From NCBI RefSeq assembly GCF_002846365.1, contig NZ_PJMW01000001.1, positions 1,240,001 to 1,304,000 of the forward strand: 64,000 nucleotides of DNA. Direction: 5' to 3'. Below the pieces are notes generated by a model, which was given only the letters and a program-made list of their open reading frames with translations, did not search any database and was not told the origin of the DNA. The stretch is from Nocardia fluminea. GTDB taxonomy: Bacteria > Actinomycetota > Actinomycetes > Mycobacteriales > Mycobacteriaceae. The translations under genes and the position numbers were made by a program. This document shows, one piece after another, positions 35,182 to 45,443 of the stretch; within the stretch, counting starts at the first letter, position 1; every line of letters starts with the position of its first letter.

Positions 35182-35488
35182 GGCATTCAGACTAGTAGGT
35201 CTGTGTCGCCGTTCCCGCAACGGTCCGCGACGGTGAGGCCCGTGTCACGTGAACCCCGCGCGTGCTCACCGCCGGCGTGCTGCGGACGGCTCGCAGACCA
35301 CGCTGCGAGGCCCACCTGATCGGCCTGCGCCGCGATCGACGGCGACCGGCCGGGCGACCTCTACCAGCGATGTCACCGGAACACCGAATCCCGTTGAGCC
35401 GACGTCGATTACAGCTCATGTCGGTGGTTCTGGATACAGTTCGGTCCGGCGCGCGGATCGCGTCGGCTGGACCGATCAAAGGAAAATT
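35182..35488. other. Intergenic region between priA and the Mce-associated gene
   Basis: This 307-bp region lies between divergent genes. It contains a TCACGTGA palindrome at 35245-35252 and, near its right end, the sequence TGGATACAGT, which could be an extended -10 for the gene at 35489. I see no conserved RNA element. A longer N-terminus of the next protein would be open through this region from 35249, but it is Arg/Pro-rich and would bury the signal peptide, so I do not accept it. Confidence 0.6.
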
Positions 35489-35953
35489 GTGTTCCGTACA
35501 GGTGTACTGGGTAGTTTGCTGGGTTCGATCGCGATGGCGGCGGTGATAGTCGCCCCGAACGCCGCGGCGAATGCCCCGGAGGCGGCGCGGCTCGCGGGCT
35601 GCGATTTCGGCCGTGAAGTCTCGACCTATGACTACGCGCACGACCTCGACGGCTACTTCGAGCGTGTGCTCGACCGCAGTACGGGCGCGTTCCACGCCGA
35701 GTTCACCGAGTCCAGGGATGCACTGGCGGCAGCCATGCGGCAAGCGGAGGTGCGCTCCACCGCCGAGAACGTCACTTGCGGCGTAGTGAACGGCGATCTC
35801 GTCAACGCGGACGTTCTGGTGACGATGACGCAGCTCCGGTCCAATACGAACACTCCCGAACCCGAACGGCTGAACATGGTCATCAACGTCAAGCTGACCA
35901 ATGTGTGGGGCCGTTGGCTCGCGCACGAGCTCGATTCGCCGCTGCTGAAGTAG
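35489..35953 (+). CDS. Orphan Mce-associated (Mam-like) secreted protein
   Basis: The 154-residue protein has the layout of the C-terminal domain of Mce-associated membrane proteins. The family pattern is DYAHDLDGYFERVLDRSTGAF, then EFTESRDALAAAMRQA, and a terminal WLAHELDSP. A signal peptide covers residues 1-28 (GVLGSLLGSIAMAAVIVAPNAAAN). Cys residues near 37 and 94 could form a disulfide. GTG 35489 is preceded by AAAGGA. No mce genes are nearby, and it stands next to histidine genes on the other strand. Mce-associated proteins help Mce lipid importers, so a role in lipid or sterol uptake with distant genes is inferred. Confidence 0.8.
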   Translation: MFRTGVLGSLLGSIAMAAVIVAPNAAANAPEAARLAGCDFGREVSTYDYAHDLDGYFERVLDRSTGAFHAEFTESRDALAAAMRQAEVRSTAENVTCGVVNGDLVNADVLVTMTQLRSNTNTPEPERLNMVINVKLTNVWGRWLAHELDSPLLK

Positions 35954-36556
35954 TCAGCCGTGACGGCGGCGGAGTTCGGGGAGTCCGCCGCCGGTGAGGT
36001 CGTCGAGCGCGGCCGTACGGCCGACCACGGCCAGGGCGATGGCCTCGCCGGGGCCGCGCACTTCCGGGCCGTCGCCGGAGGACCATTCGACGTCGGTGGC
36101 GACGAAACGCAGGCCTTTGGCGTACCTGGCCGGGAAGGCGAAGGGGTCGGGGTAGTTCAGCACCGCGATGAGACGGTCGGCGGGGATCGTCCGCGGGCGG
36201 CCGAGGGGACGGCGGATGTCCTGCTGGTGGACGACGAGGTCGGAGAGCATGAGCCGGGGTGAGAACTTCGACAGGCGACCCGACTCCGTGGCGAGCTTGT
36301 CCACCAGCTGCTCGGTCGTCAAGTTCGAGAACGACTGCGTGAGCGCGCTGTTGGTTCGGCTGACCGAGCCTCGGCTCTTCACCACGACCGCCGCGTAGCC
36401 CAGCGGGCTCAGGGTGTCCTGCAACAGGTGCCCGACGACGTCACGAACCCGCCACCCCGCGCACAGCGACGGCGTCTCCCACTCCTGCTCGCTCAGCCCC
36501 CGCAGCAGTTCGACCAGTTCGGCTCGTTCATCGAGCACCATCCCCCGATAACTCAT
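35954..36556 (-). CDS. Maleylpyruvate isomerase-like mycothiol-dependent family protein
   Basis: The 200-residue DinB-like four-helix-bundle protein matches the mycothiol-dependent enzyme family (TIGR03083 type). The metal-ligand His residues appear in VRDVVGHLLQD and SDLVVHQQDI. It probably catalyses a mycothiol-linked transfer or isomerisation, but the substrate is unknown. It is convergent with the Mce-associated gene, ending right after it. The ATG start is standard, and the region upstream (36557-36710) is shared with the divergent DUF2786 gene. Confidence 0.85.
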   Translation of the reverse strand: MSYRGMVLDERAELVELLRGLSEQEWETPSLCAGWRVRDVVGHLLQDTLSPLGYAAVVVKSRGSVSRTNSALTQSFSNLTTEQLVDKLATESGRLSKFSPRLMLSDLVVHQQDIRRPLGRPRTIPADRLIAVLNYPDPFAFPARYAKGLRFVATDVEWSSGDGPEVRGPGEAIALAVVGRTAALDDLTGGGLPELRRRHG

Positions 36557-36710
36557 GCCGCCAGCCTAAGCTCACCGGCCGACTTGTGAGACCCACTTCG
36601 CGCAGTTCCTTTGGGCGAGTGACCATTACGCGTTCGCCCTCGACGGACAGCCGCCGCCCGGCCTCGTCGGCTTCGAGCGGGCACGATGACCGCGGGAACG
36701 ATGCGCGACA

Positions 36711-37988
36711 ATGTCGGTACCTCCACGAACAGGATCGACGCATCCCTTGGCCAAGCAGAATCGCCGGCGCCGGACCGGCCGTAAACCGGCAGCCGCTCCC
36801 GGACTCCCGATCGATGCCGCGTTGTCGGGCGATCGGTCGCAGGTGGCCGACGCGATCGCGACCGTCGCCTTCCTCGCCGCCCAGGGTGACAAGAACGCGA
36901 TCGGCCGATTCGCCGGACACGTCGCGGGCGCCGAACCGGGCCCCGGGGTCCAGCTCGCCGCTGCGCGCATCATTCTGCGTGCCTTCGAGTTCGGCTGGTT
37001 GCCCCGCGATGTTCACGAGGCCGCGCGCAGACGGGTGGACGAGTTCGCGGTGAGCTATCTGACGGATCTCATGGCCGACCATCGGGCCGATTTCCCCGCC
37101 GATTCCGTCGACGAGATCTGGCAGTCGCAGCTGGACGCGCTGGGCGCCACCGTCTGGTGGAGCACCGAGCGCCCCCACCTCGACCAGTGGGCCGACCGCG
37201 CGCTCCTCACCGGCGAAGAGGCTCTCACCTGCGCCCTGACCGCCCTGGCACTGCTCATCCAGCTCCCGAAGCTGGAGCAGATCGTCGCCCTGCCCGGCAC
37301 CCACGGCCTGACCGCCCGTCACCACCATGTCGACGAGAGAACCCTCGGCCGAGTCCGCGGCCTCCTCGCCAAGGCCGAGTCGACCTCCTTCGCCGAGGAA
37401 GCGGAGACCCTGTCCGCGAAAGCGCAGGAACTCATGACCAAATACGCGATCGACCGCGCCCTGCTCGACGCCCAGCGCACCGACCCCGACCTCCCCGCCG
37501 CCCGCCGCATCTGGCTGGAAACCCCTTACACCGATGCCAAAGCCCTGCTCATCGACATGGTCACCCGCGCCAACCGCGCCCGTGCGATCTTCGTCGCCGA
37601 CTGGGGTTTCGTCACGATCGTCGGCGACGACCCCGACCTCGACGCCGTGGAGATCCTGTCCACTTCTCTGCTCGTGCAAGCCACCCGCACCATGATCGAC
37701 AACGCCACCACCGAGGAATCCCGCTCCCGCCACTACCGCAAGGCGTTCCTCACCGCCTACGCCATACGAGTCGGCGAACGCCTGGCCGAGGCCGCGGCGG
37801 CGACGATCGCCGACTCCCCCGACCCCACCCGCCTACTCCCCGCGCTGGCCAGCCACCAGCAACGAGTGGACAGAGCCTTCGACACCTACTTCCCCACCGC
37901 CCGCACCCGTGGCATCACCATCCGCAGCGCCGAAGGCTGGACCGCAGGCACCGAAGCCGCCGACCGAGCCTATTTCGACAACCCCTGA
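36711..37988 (+). CDS. DUF2786-domain protein
   Basis: The 425-residue protein carries a DUF2786 segment near residues 205-245 (LLAKAESTSFAEEAETLSAKAQELM, then DRALLDAQ), an alpha-helical motif also seen in phage and mobile-element-associated proteins. The rest is helical, with basic N-terminal RRRRTGRK and a central WWSTERPHLDQWADRALL segment. No function is established. The ATG start has no good ribosome binding site, and a TTG at 36750 is possible. Codon use after about 37450 is very rich in CCC and ACC. It lies in the insertion between priA and hisH and is divergent from the mycothiol-type gene. Confidence 0.82.
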   Translation: MSVPPRTGSTHPLAKQNRRRRTGRKPAAAPGLPIDAALSGDRSQVADAIATVAFLAAQGDKNAIGRFAGHVAGAEPGPGVQLAAARIILRAFEFGWLPRDVHEAARRRVDEFAVSYLTDLMADHRADFPADSVDEIWQSQLDALGATVWWSTERPHLDQWADRALLTGEEALTCALTALALLIQLPKLEQIVALPGTHGLTARHHHVDERTLGRVRGLLAKAESTSFAEEAETLSAKAQELMTKYAIDRALLDAQRTDPDLPAARRIWLETPYTDAKALLIDMVTRANRARAIFVADWGFVTIVGDDPDLDAVEILSTSLLVQATRTMIDNATTEESRSRHYRKAFLTAYAIRVGERLAEAAAATIADSPDPTRLLPALASHQQRVDRAFDTYFPTARTRGITIRSAEGWTAGTEAADRAYFDNP

Positions 37989-38086
37989 GCACCGGCAGTC
38001 CTACCGCCCCCACCACACCTGGCGCGGCAGCGGACCTGATCTGAACGGCTGCCTCAGCCTCAGGCGAGCTCAGCGCAACAGTTGGA

Positions 38087-38716
38087 CTACAGCGAGCCGA
38101 TCCAGTTGCGCAGCAGCTGCGCGCCCGCGTCGCCGGACTTCTCCGGGTGGAACTGGGTGGCCGACAGCGGACCGTTCTCGACGGCGGCCAGGAAGGGGAC
38201 GCCGTGTTCGGCCCAGGTGAGCTTCGCGGGTGCGATGTGCTCGTTGTCGGGGAGTTCCCACTGCTGGGCCGCGTAGGAGTGGACGAAGTAGAAGCGGGTG
38301 TCGGCGTCCATGCCGGCGAAGAGGGTGCTGTCGCCGGGGGCTTTGACCGTGTTCCAGCCCATGTGTGGAAGGACGGGCGCGTCCAGTCCGGCGACGGTGC
38401 CGGGCCATTCGCCGCAGCCTTCGGTCTCGACGCCGAATTCGACGCCGCGGTCGAACATGATCTGCATACCGACGCAGATACCCAGTACGGGACGCCCACC
38501 GGCGAGGCGCTGGCCGATCATGCGCTCACCGCGCACCGCCAGCAGCCCGGCCATGCAGGCCGCGTACGCGCCGACGCCGGGGACGACGAGGCCGTCCGCG
38601 GCCAAGGCCGCGGTGGGGTCGGCGGTGACTTCCACCTGCGCACCGGCCCGCACCAGCGCGCGTTCGGCGGAGTGCAGATTGCCGGAGCCGTAGTCCAGCA
38701 GCACAACGGATTTCAC
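38087..38716 (-). CDS. hisH: Imidazole glycerol phosphate synthase, glutamine amidotransferase subunit
   Basis: HisH releases ammonia from glutamine for HisF. The 209-residue class-I amidotransferase has the catalytic Cys in [14 protein letters not shown] and the His-Glu pair in TQFHPEKSG. Length is normal. It overlaps the hisB stop by 4 bp. In M. tuberculosis it is followed by hisA; here the insertion at 35.2-38.0 kb intervenes. Confidence 0.96.
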   Translation of the reverse strand: MKSVVLLDYGSGNLHSAERALVRAGAQVEVTADPTAALAADGLVVPGVGAYAACMAGLLAVRGERMIGQRLAGGRPVLGICVGMQIMFDRGVEFGVETEGCGEWPGTVAGLDAPVLPHMGWNTVKAPGDSTLFAGMDADTRFYFVHSYAAQQWELPDNEHIAPAKLTWAEHGVPFLAAVENGPLSATQFHPEKSGDAGAQLLRNWIGSL

Positions 38717-39327
38717 AGCACACCCTTCGTGGACGGCACACCACTGACCCTGGGGTCGATTTCCACGGCGGCCCGCAGCGCCCGAGCGACGGCCTTGAAC
38801 TCGGCCTCGGTGATGTGGTGCTGGTCGCGGCCGTAGAGCACCCGCACGTGCAGCGCGATCCGGGCGTTCTGCGCGATCGACTCGAAGACGTGCTTGTTGA
38901 GCACCGTCGAGTACGACGCGCCGGGGCCCGCGCTCGGGATGACGGTGTGCACGAGGTGGTCCGGCTCGCCGGTGAACACGCAGTACGGCCGGCCGGACAC
39001 GTCGACGGCGGCGTGGGCGAGGGTCTCGTCCATCGGGATGAACGCGTCGCCGAAGCGGCGGATCCCCTTCTTGTCGCCCAGCGCCTGCCCGAGCGCCTGT
39101 CCCAGCACGATCGCGGTGTCCTCGACGGTGTGGTGCGCTTCGATCTCGATGTCGCCCTCGGCTCGCACGACCAGGTCGAACCCGGCGTGCGCGCCGAGCG
39201 CGGTCAGCATGTGGTCGTAGAACGGCACCCCGGTGGAGATCTCGGTCTGCCCGGTGCCGTCGAGGTTCAGCTCCACCAGAATCGAGGACTCTTTGGTGAC
39301 GCGTTCCACCCGCGCTGTTCTGCTCAT
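38713..39327 (-). CDS. hisB: Imidazoleglycerol-phosphate dehydratase
   Basis: HisB dehydrates imidazole-glycerol phosphate to imidazole acetol phosphate. The 204-residue protein has the metal-binding segments [25 protein letters not shown] and [15 protein letters not shown] with clustered His residues. The start is the ATG at 39325-39327 with GGAGGAAC upstream. It is the single-domain dehydratase with no phosphatase domain, which agrees with the separate hisN. The operon order hisD-hisC-hisB-hisH is intact. Confidence 0.96.
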   Translation of the reverse strand: MSRTARVERVTKESSILVELNLDGTGQTEISTGVPFYDHMLTALGAHAGFDLVVRAEGDIEIEAHHTVEDTAIVLGQALGQALGDKKGIRRFGDAFIPMDETLAHAAVDVSGRPYCVFTGEPDHLVHTVIPSAGPGASYSTVLNKHVFESIAQNARIALHVRVLYGRDQHHITEAEFKAVARALRAAVEIDPRVSGVPSTKGVL

Positions 39328-39350
39328 GATGTGTTCCTCCACAGGTGGAT

Positions 39351-41812
<2,462 letters not shown>

Positions 41813-41904
41813 ATCGGGGTACGGTCCTGTTCTGTGCTGGGGCTCAGGTCAGCTACCAGCCTAATGGTCGCCCGCCATCGCTTTTTCACCCACATCCCGC
41901 CGAA

Positions 41905-41933
41905 GCGACGGACCCGACCGGCGGATCCGTCGC
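41905..41933 (-). terminator. Terminator-like hairpin between the kinase gene and hisD
   Basis: GCGACGGA (41905-41912) and TCCGTCGC (41926-41933) form a perfect 8-bp stem, about 10 bp past the kinase stop on the minus strand. The downstream T-content is low. Confidence 0.5.
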
Positions 41934-41942
41934 GGACACCAG

Positions 41943-43544
41943 TTAGCGGGTGTCTCCGTCGATGCGCAGACTGCCGCCGGAGCTCACCACGCGCATGACC
42001 ATGGCCTTGGTCGAGCCGTTGATGGTGATGCTGGCCAGGCGCATATTCGTGGAGCCGTCGGCGTTGTTGCCGCTGACCGCGGTGATGCTGGCGAAGGTGT
42101 CGACGGTGCGGGCGTTCCAGTACTCGCGGAACTCGGCCTCGCTGCCGTAGACCTCCTGTGCGGCGGGGGTGAGCAGCGACCACGAACCGGCCGGGTTGCT
42201 GAAGAAGTTCTCCACCAGCAAACCCGCCGATCCGATGTCGACGGTGCCGACGTTGGTGGCCTGCCCGAGCGGCGGAACCGCCGCGCTGGGCTTCGGTGCC
42301 GCGGAGGACTGCATCGAGGTCTGCGGACCGGCCTGCACCTGCGGCGAATCCGAGTCCGAGCTGTTCATCGCGCTGAACGCGACGGCGACCGCCGCGACCA
42401 CCGCACCCACCGCCGACCCGATCAGCACCGCACGCCCCTTGCCTGCCTGCTTGCGCGGGGCGGGCATGGGGTGGGCCTGGGTGCGCGGGTGCGCGGCGGT
42501 GTCCTGGCGGACCTGCGGACGCGGGTTCGAGCGGATCTGACGGGTCGTGGCGGTGGACGCGCCCGCATGGGAGGCCCGCCGACCACCGGACTGCCGGATC
42601 ACCTGGGTGGTGGCCGCGGAGTTGCGGCGGTTGAAAGCCTCACTGGCGGGGACGAATCCGGCGGGCACCGCGTTCTCGTCCTCGGCGAACGCGGCCAGCG
42701 CGTCGCGGGCCTCGGTCATCGTCGGACGGTCGAGGGGGTCCGGGCTGAGCAGGTCGAGCAGGAAGTCGGTGGCCGGGCCCGCGTTGTGGGGTTCGCGCAC
42801 CTGTCCGTTCGCGGCGGCGTAGAGCACCGCGAGCGGGTTGGAGTTGGCGCCGTAGGGCGGTTCGCCTTCCAGCGCGTGGAAAAGCGTTGCGCCGAGGGCG
42901 AATACGTCGGCGGCGGGGGTCGGATCGGAGCCGCGCGCGACCTCGGGTGCCAGGTAGGCGGCGGTACCGCAGATCAGCCCGGTCTCGGTGAGCGTCACGT
43001 CGCCGGCCGCGCGGGAGATGCCGAAGTCGGTGATCTTCACCTCACCGTGGTCGCCGAGCAGGATGTTGCCGGGTTTCACGTCGCGGTGTACCAGGCCTGC
43101 CTGGTGGGCGGCGATCAGGGAGGAGGCGACCTTCTCACCGATGCGGGCGACCTCGAGCAGCGGCAGCGGGCCCTTCTGGCCCAGCTCACCCGCGAGGCTG
43201 ACCGACTTGAGGTACTCCATCACCAGGCACGGATCACCGTTGTGCTCGGTGATGTCGAAGACCACGATGGCATTGGGATGCTGGAAGCGTGCCGCGTTGC
43301 GGGCTTCCCGAATCGCGCGCTGGCGCAACACATCCCGCTCACCCTCGGGCAAGCTGGGTTTGATGTGGATCTGCTTCACTGCCACGGAGCGTTGGAGGCG
43401 TTCGTCGACAGCACGCCATACAACGCCTGTGCCGCCGCTACCAATACGCTCGACCAGGCGGTAATGCTCCGCGATCTTCTGACCGGTATCGATGGCGCCT
43501 ACTCCGAACCTTCTCGAAATTGTGACATCCCGCGTATTGACCAT
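41943..43544 (-). CDS. Transmembrane Ser/Thr protein kinase with NTF2-like external domain
   Basis: The 533-residue Hanks-type kinase has an N-terminal catalytic domain (about 25-290) with the glycine loop GSGGTG, ATP-Lys57 in VAVKQ, catalytic HRDVKPGN and DFG in KITDFGIS, followed by APEV. A long basic, Arg/Pro/Ala-rich cytoplasmic linker (310-370) leads to one membrane helix (about 372-393). The external C-terminal domain (435-533) resembles an NTF2-like fold (FFSNPAGSWSLLTPAAQEVYG). It is not the PASTA-type PknB. It is downstream of the PBP and acyltransferase genes on the same strand. Its start context is a GTG or ATG at 43544. Confidence 0.92.
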   Translation of the reverse strand: MVNTRDVTISRRFGVGAIDTGQKIAEHYRLVERIGSGGTGVVWRAVDERLQRSVAVKQIHIKPSLPEGERDVLRQRAIREARNAARFQHPNAIVVFDITEHNGDPCLVMEYLKSVSLAGELGQKGPLPLLEVARIGEKVASSLIAAHQAGLVHRDVKPGNILLGDHGEVKITDFGISRAAGDVTLTETGLICGTAAYLAPEVARGSDPTPAADVFALGATLFHALEGEPPYGANSNPLAVLYAAANGQVREPHNAGPATDFLLDLLSPDPLDRPTMTEARDALAAFAEDENAVPAGFVPASEAFNRRNSAATTQVIRQSGGRRASHAGASTATTRQIRSNPRPQVRQDTAAHPRTQAHPMPAPRKQAGKGRAVLIGSAVGAVVAAVAVAFSAMNSSDSDSPQVQAGPQTSMQSSAAPKPSAAVPPLGQATNVGTVDIGSAGLLVENFFSNPAGSWSLLTPAAQEVYGSEAEFREYWNARTVDTFASITAVSGNNADGSTNMRLASITINGSTKAMVMRVVSSGGSLRIDGDTR

Positions 43545-43632
43545 GGGTATGGTCCGCCGCTGAGTGTAGCTGGCTGGGTGATGACCGCGTGCGGCAGCGG
43601 GGGGGTTGCGCGCCTGCGGGGGGAAAGACGAC

Positions 43633-45375
43633 TCATGGTGTCACACGTAGCATCCGTCCCGCTGCCTCGACCGCCGGTCCGGAGCTGCCGGCGTCGGCGA
43701 CGAACACCGCGAACGCGAGGTCACCGTCGATGCCGACGAACCAGCCGTGGGCATGGGTGTCGTCGAGGTACTCGGCGGTACCGGTCTTGCCGAGCAGGCC
43801 GGGGATGTCACGCAGCGCGGTGGCTGTTCCGGCACTCACCGTCTCCCCCATCATGGTCTCCAGCTGCGACGTCACCGTCGCCGGCACCGGCACCGGCGGC
43901 CGATCCGGGGTGCCGGGACGGCCCCGGATGATGCTCGGAGCCGGTGCGGAACCGTGCGCCAGCGAGGCCGCGACGAGCGCCATACCGAACGGCGACGCCG
44001 TCACCGTGCCCTGTCCGATGCTCGATTCGACCCGCTGCGCCGGAGTTCCGGCGGATGGAACTTTCCCTGTGACAGTCGTCAAGCCGGGTGTCACATAGTC
44101 CACTCCGAGACCTAACTGCTGGGCGGCCGCGGTGAGTCCGTCGGCAGGCAATCTCACTCCCAACTCGGCCATCGTGGTGTTGCACGAGCGTGCGAACGCG
44201 GTGTGCAGGGGCACCATACCCAGGTCGAAGCCGTTGTCGTTGGGAATCGTGCGGCCCTCGATGGTGGCGCGGCCGGGGCAGGGCAGCACGGTGTCGGGGG
44301 TGACGCCGCCGGCTTGCAGGGCCGCCGAGACCGTGACGGTCTTGAAGGTGGAGCCCGGCGGGTAGAGGCCGGTGAGCGCGATCGGGCCCTGCGCGTCGGC
44401 GGGCGCGTTCTGGGCCACGGCCAGCACCTCCCCGGTCGACGGCCGCAGCGCGACGATGGCGGCCGCGGTGGTGATCGGGGTGAGTGCATCCTCGGCGGCG
44501 TGCTGGAGATCGATGTCGAGGGTGCTGGCGATGTCGGCGGTGGGCTTCGCGTCCGGTCCGGCGATGCGCTGGGTGCCTTCGGCGGTCTGCGCGCGGATCG
44601 CCCAGCCCGCGGCGGTGTCGGCCTGATCCTGCCAGATCTCGGCCAATCCCCCGATCGTGGGTCCGGCGAGGGTCTTGTCGACGGTGAGCAGCCGGGTCTG
44701 TGGCGCGAGGGTCACCCCGCGCACCCCCGTCAGCGCCTGCTGAACCGGCGCGATGTCGGCATCGCGCAGCGCGACAGCGGTGATCGGTTCACCCTGTGCC
44801 GCAGCGAGATCCGTCCGTAGCGTAGTCTCGGTGACGCCCTGCGGCGCGAGCAGCGCCGCGACGGCGGGCAGGTCGGCGTCGGGTGCGACGTTCACCAGCG
44901 TCACCACCTGCTCGGTCATCAGGTCCCCGCCGGAGGCATCGAGGACCCTGGCCGGTTTCGCCGCGACCGGGCTGTAGCTGAGCGCGCCGAGGTCGAGGCC
45001 GGGCGCGACGGTGGTCGGCTGCCAGGCGATCTTCCAGTCGTCGTCGCCGGTGGTGGTGCCCGCGCTCGAGTAGGTCCACGCGTTGCGGCCGTCGGGGCCG
45101 AACTTCCAGGTCGATTCCAGCGTGAAGGACTTGCCGTTGGTCGACGACACCCGGACCGTGTCGTTCTTGCCGAGGTTGTCGAACAGCGCGGCGAGCACCG
45201 GGCGGGCCCGCTCCGGTGCGTCGGTGAGCGCCGCGGCGGCGGAGGCGTCTCCGCTGGTGAGCGCGGCGGCGAAGGACTCGGCGACGGTCTGGGGTTGGTC
45301 GGGTCCGGAGGAGCAAGCCAGGGGTAGCGCAGCGAGCGCGACGAGCAGGACCGATGCCTTCCGTGGTGTGCGCAC
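43633..45375 (-). CDS. Penicillin-binding lipoprotein with NTF2-like N-terminal domain
   Basis: The 580-residue transpeptidase-like PBP begins with a signal peptide and lipobox (LPLAC). An NTF2-like MecA_N-type domain follows (about 25-140), then a dimerisation domain, then the penicillin-binding domain with SxxK in PPGSTFKT, SxN in ARSCNT, and KTG in LLGKTGTAE. It is probably a D,D-transpeptidase of the class B (PBP-lipoprotein) type, similar in layout to Rv2864c. The GTG at 45373-45375 is the best start. It lies 68 bp after the acyltransferase and 88 bp before the kinase on the same strand. Confidence 0.92.
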   Translation of the reverse strand: MRTPRKASVLLVALAALPLACSSGPDQPQTVAESFAAALTSGDASAAAALTDAPERARPVLAALFDNLGKNDTVRVSSTNGKSFTLESTWKFGPDGRNAWTYSSAGTTTGDDDWKIAWQPTTVAPGLDLGALSYSPVAAKPARVLDASGGDLMTEQVVTLVNVAPDADLPAVAALLAPQGVTETTLRTDLAAAQGEPITAVALRDADIAPVQQALTGVRGVTLAPQTRLLTVDKTLAGPTIGGLAEIWQDQADTAAGWAIRAQTAEGTQRIAGPDAKPTADIASTLDIDLQHAAEDALTPITTAAAIVALRPSTGEVLAVAQNAPADAQGPIALTGLYPPGSTFKTVTVSAALQAGGVTPDTVLPCPGRATIEGRTIPNDNGFDLGMVPLHTAFARSCNTTMAELGVRLPADGLTAAAQQLGLGVDYVTPGLTTVTGKVPSAGTPAQRVESSIGQGTVTASPFGMALVAASLAHGSAPAPSIIRGRPGTPDRPPVPVPATVTSQLETMMGETVSAGTATALRDIPGLLGKTGTAEYLDDTHAHGWFVGIDGDLAFAVFVADAGSSGPAVEAAGRMLRVTP

Positions 45376-45443
45376 GGGTCCGAGACTAGCTCGATCCGTG
45401 GTGCCGGTGGGGTTGTCGTTTCTGCTGTGACGAGCGCGGACCG

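Noticed and set aside
35245..35252. TCACGTGA palindrome
   Set aside because: An 8-bp dyad alone is too short to call a regulatory site here.
35249..35488. N-terminal extension of the Mce-associated protein
   Set aside because: The extension is Arg/Pro-rich and unconserved in appearance, would bury a good signal peptide, and the GTG at 35489 has a good ribosome binding site.
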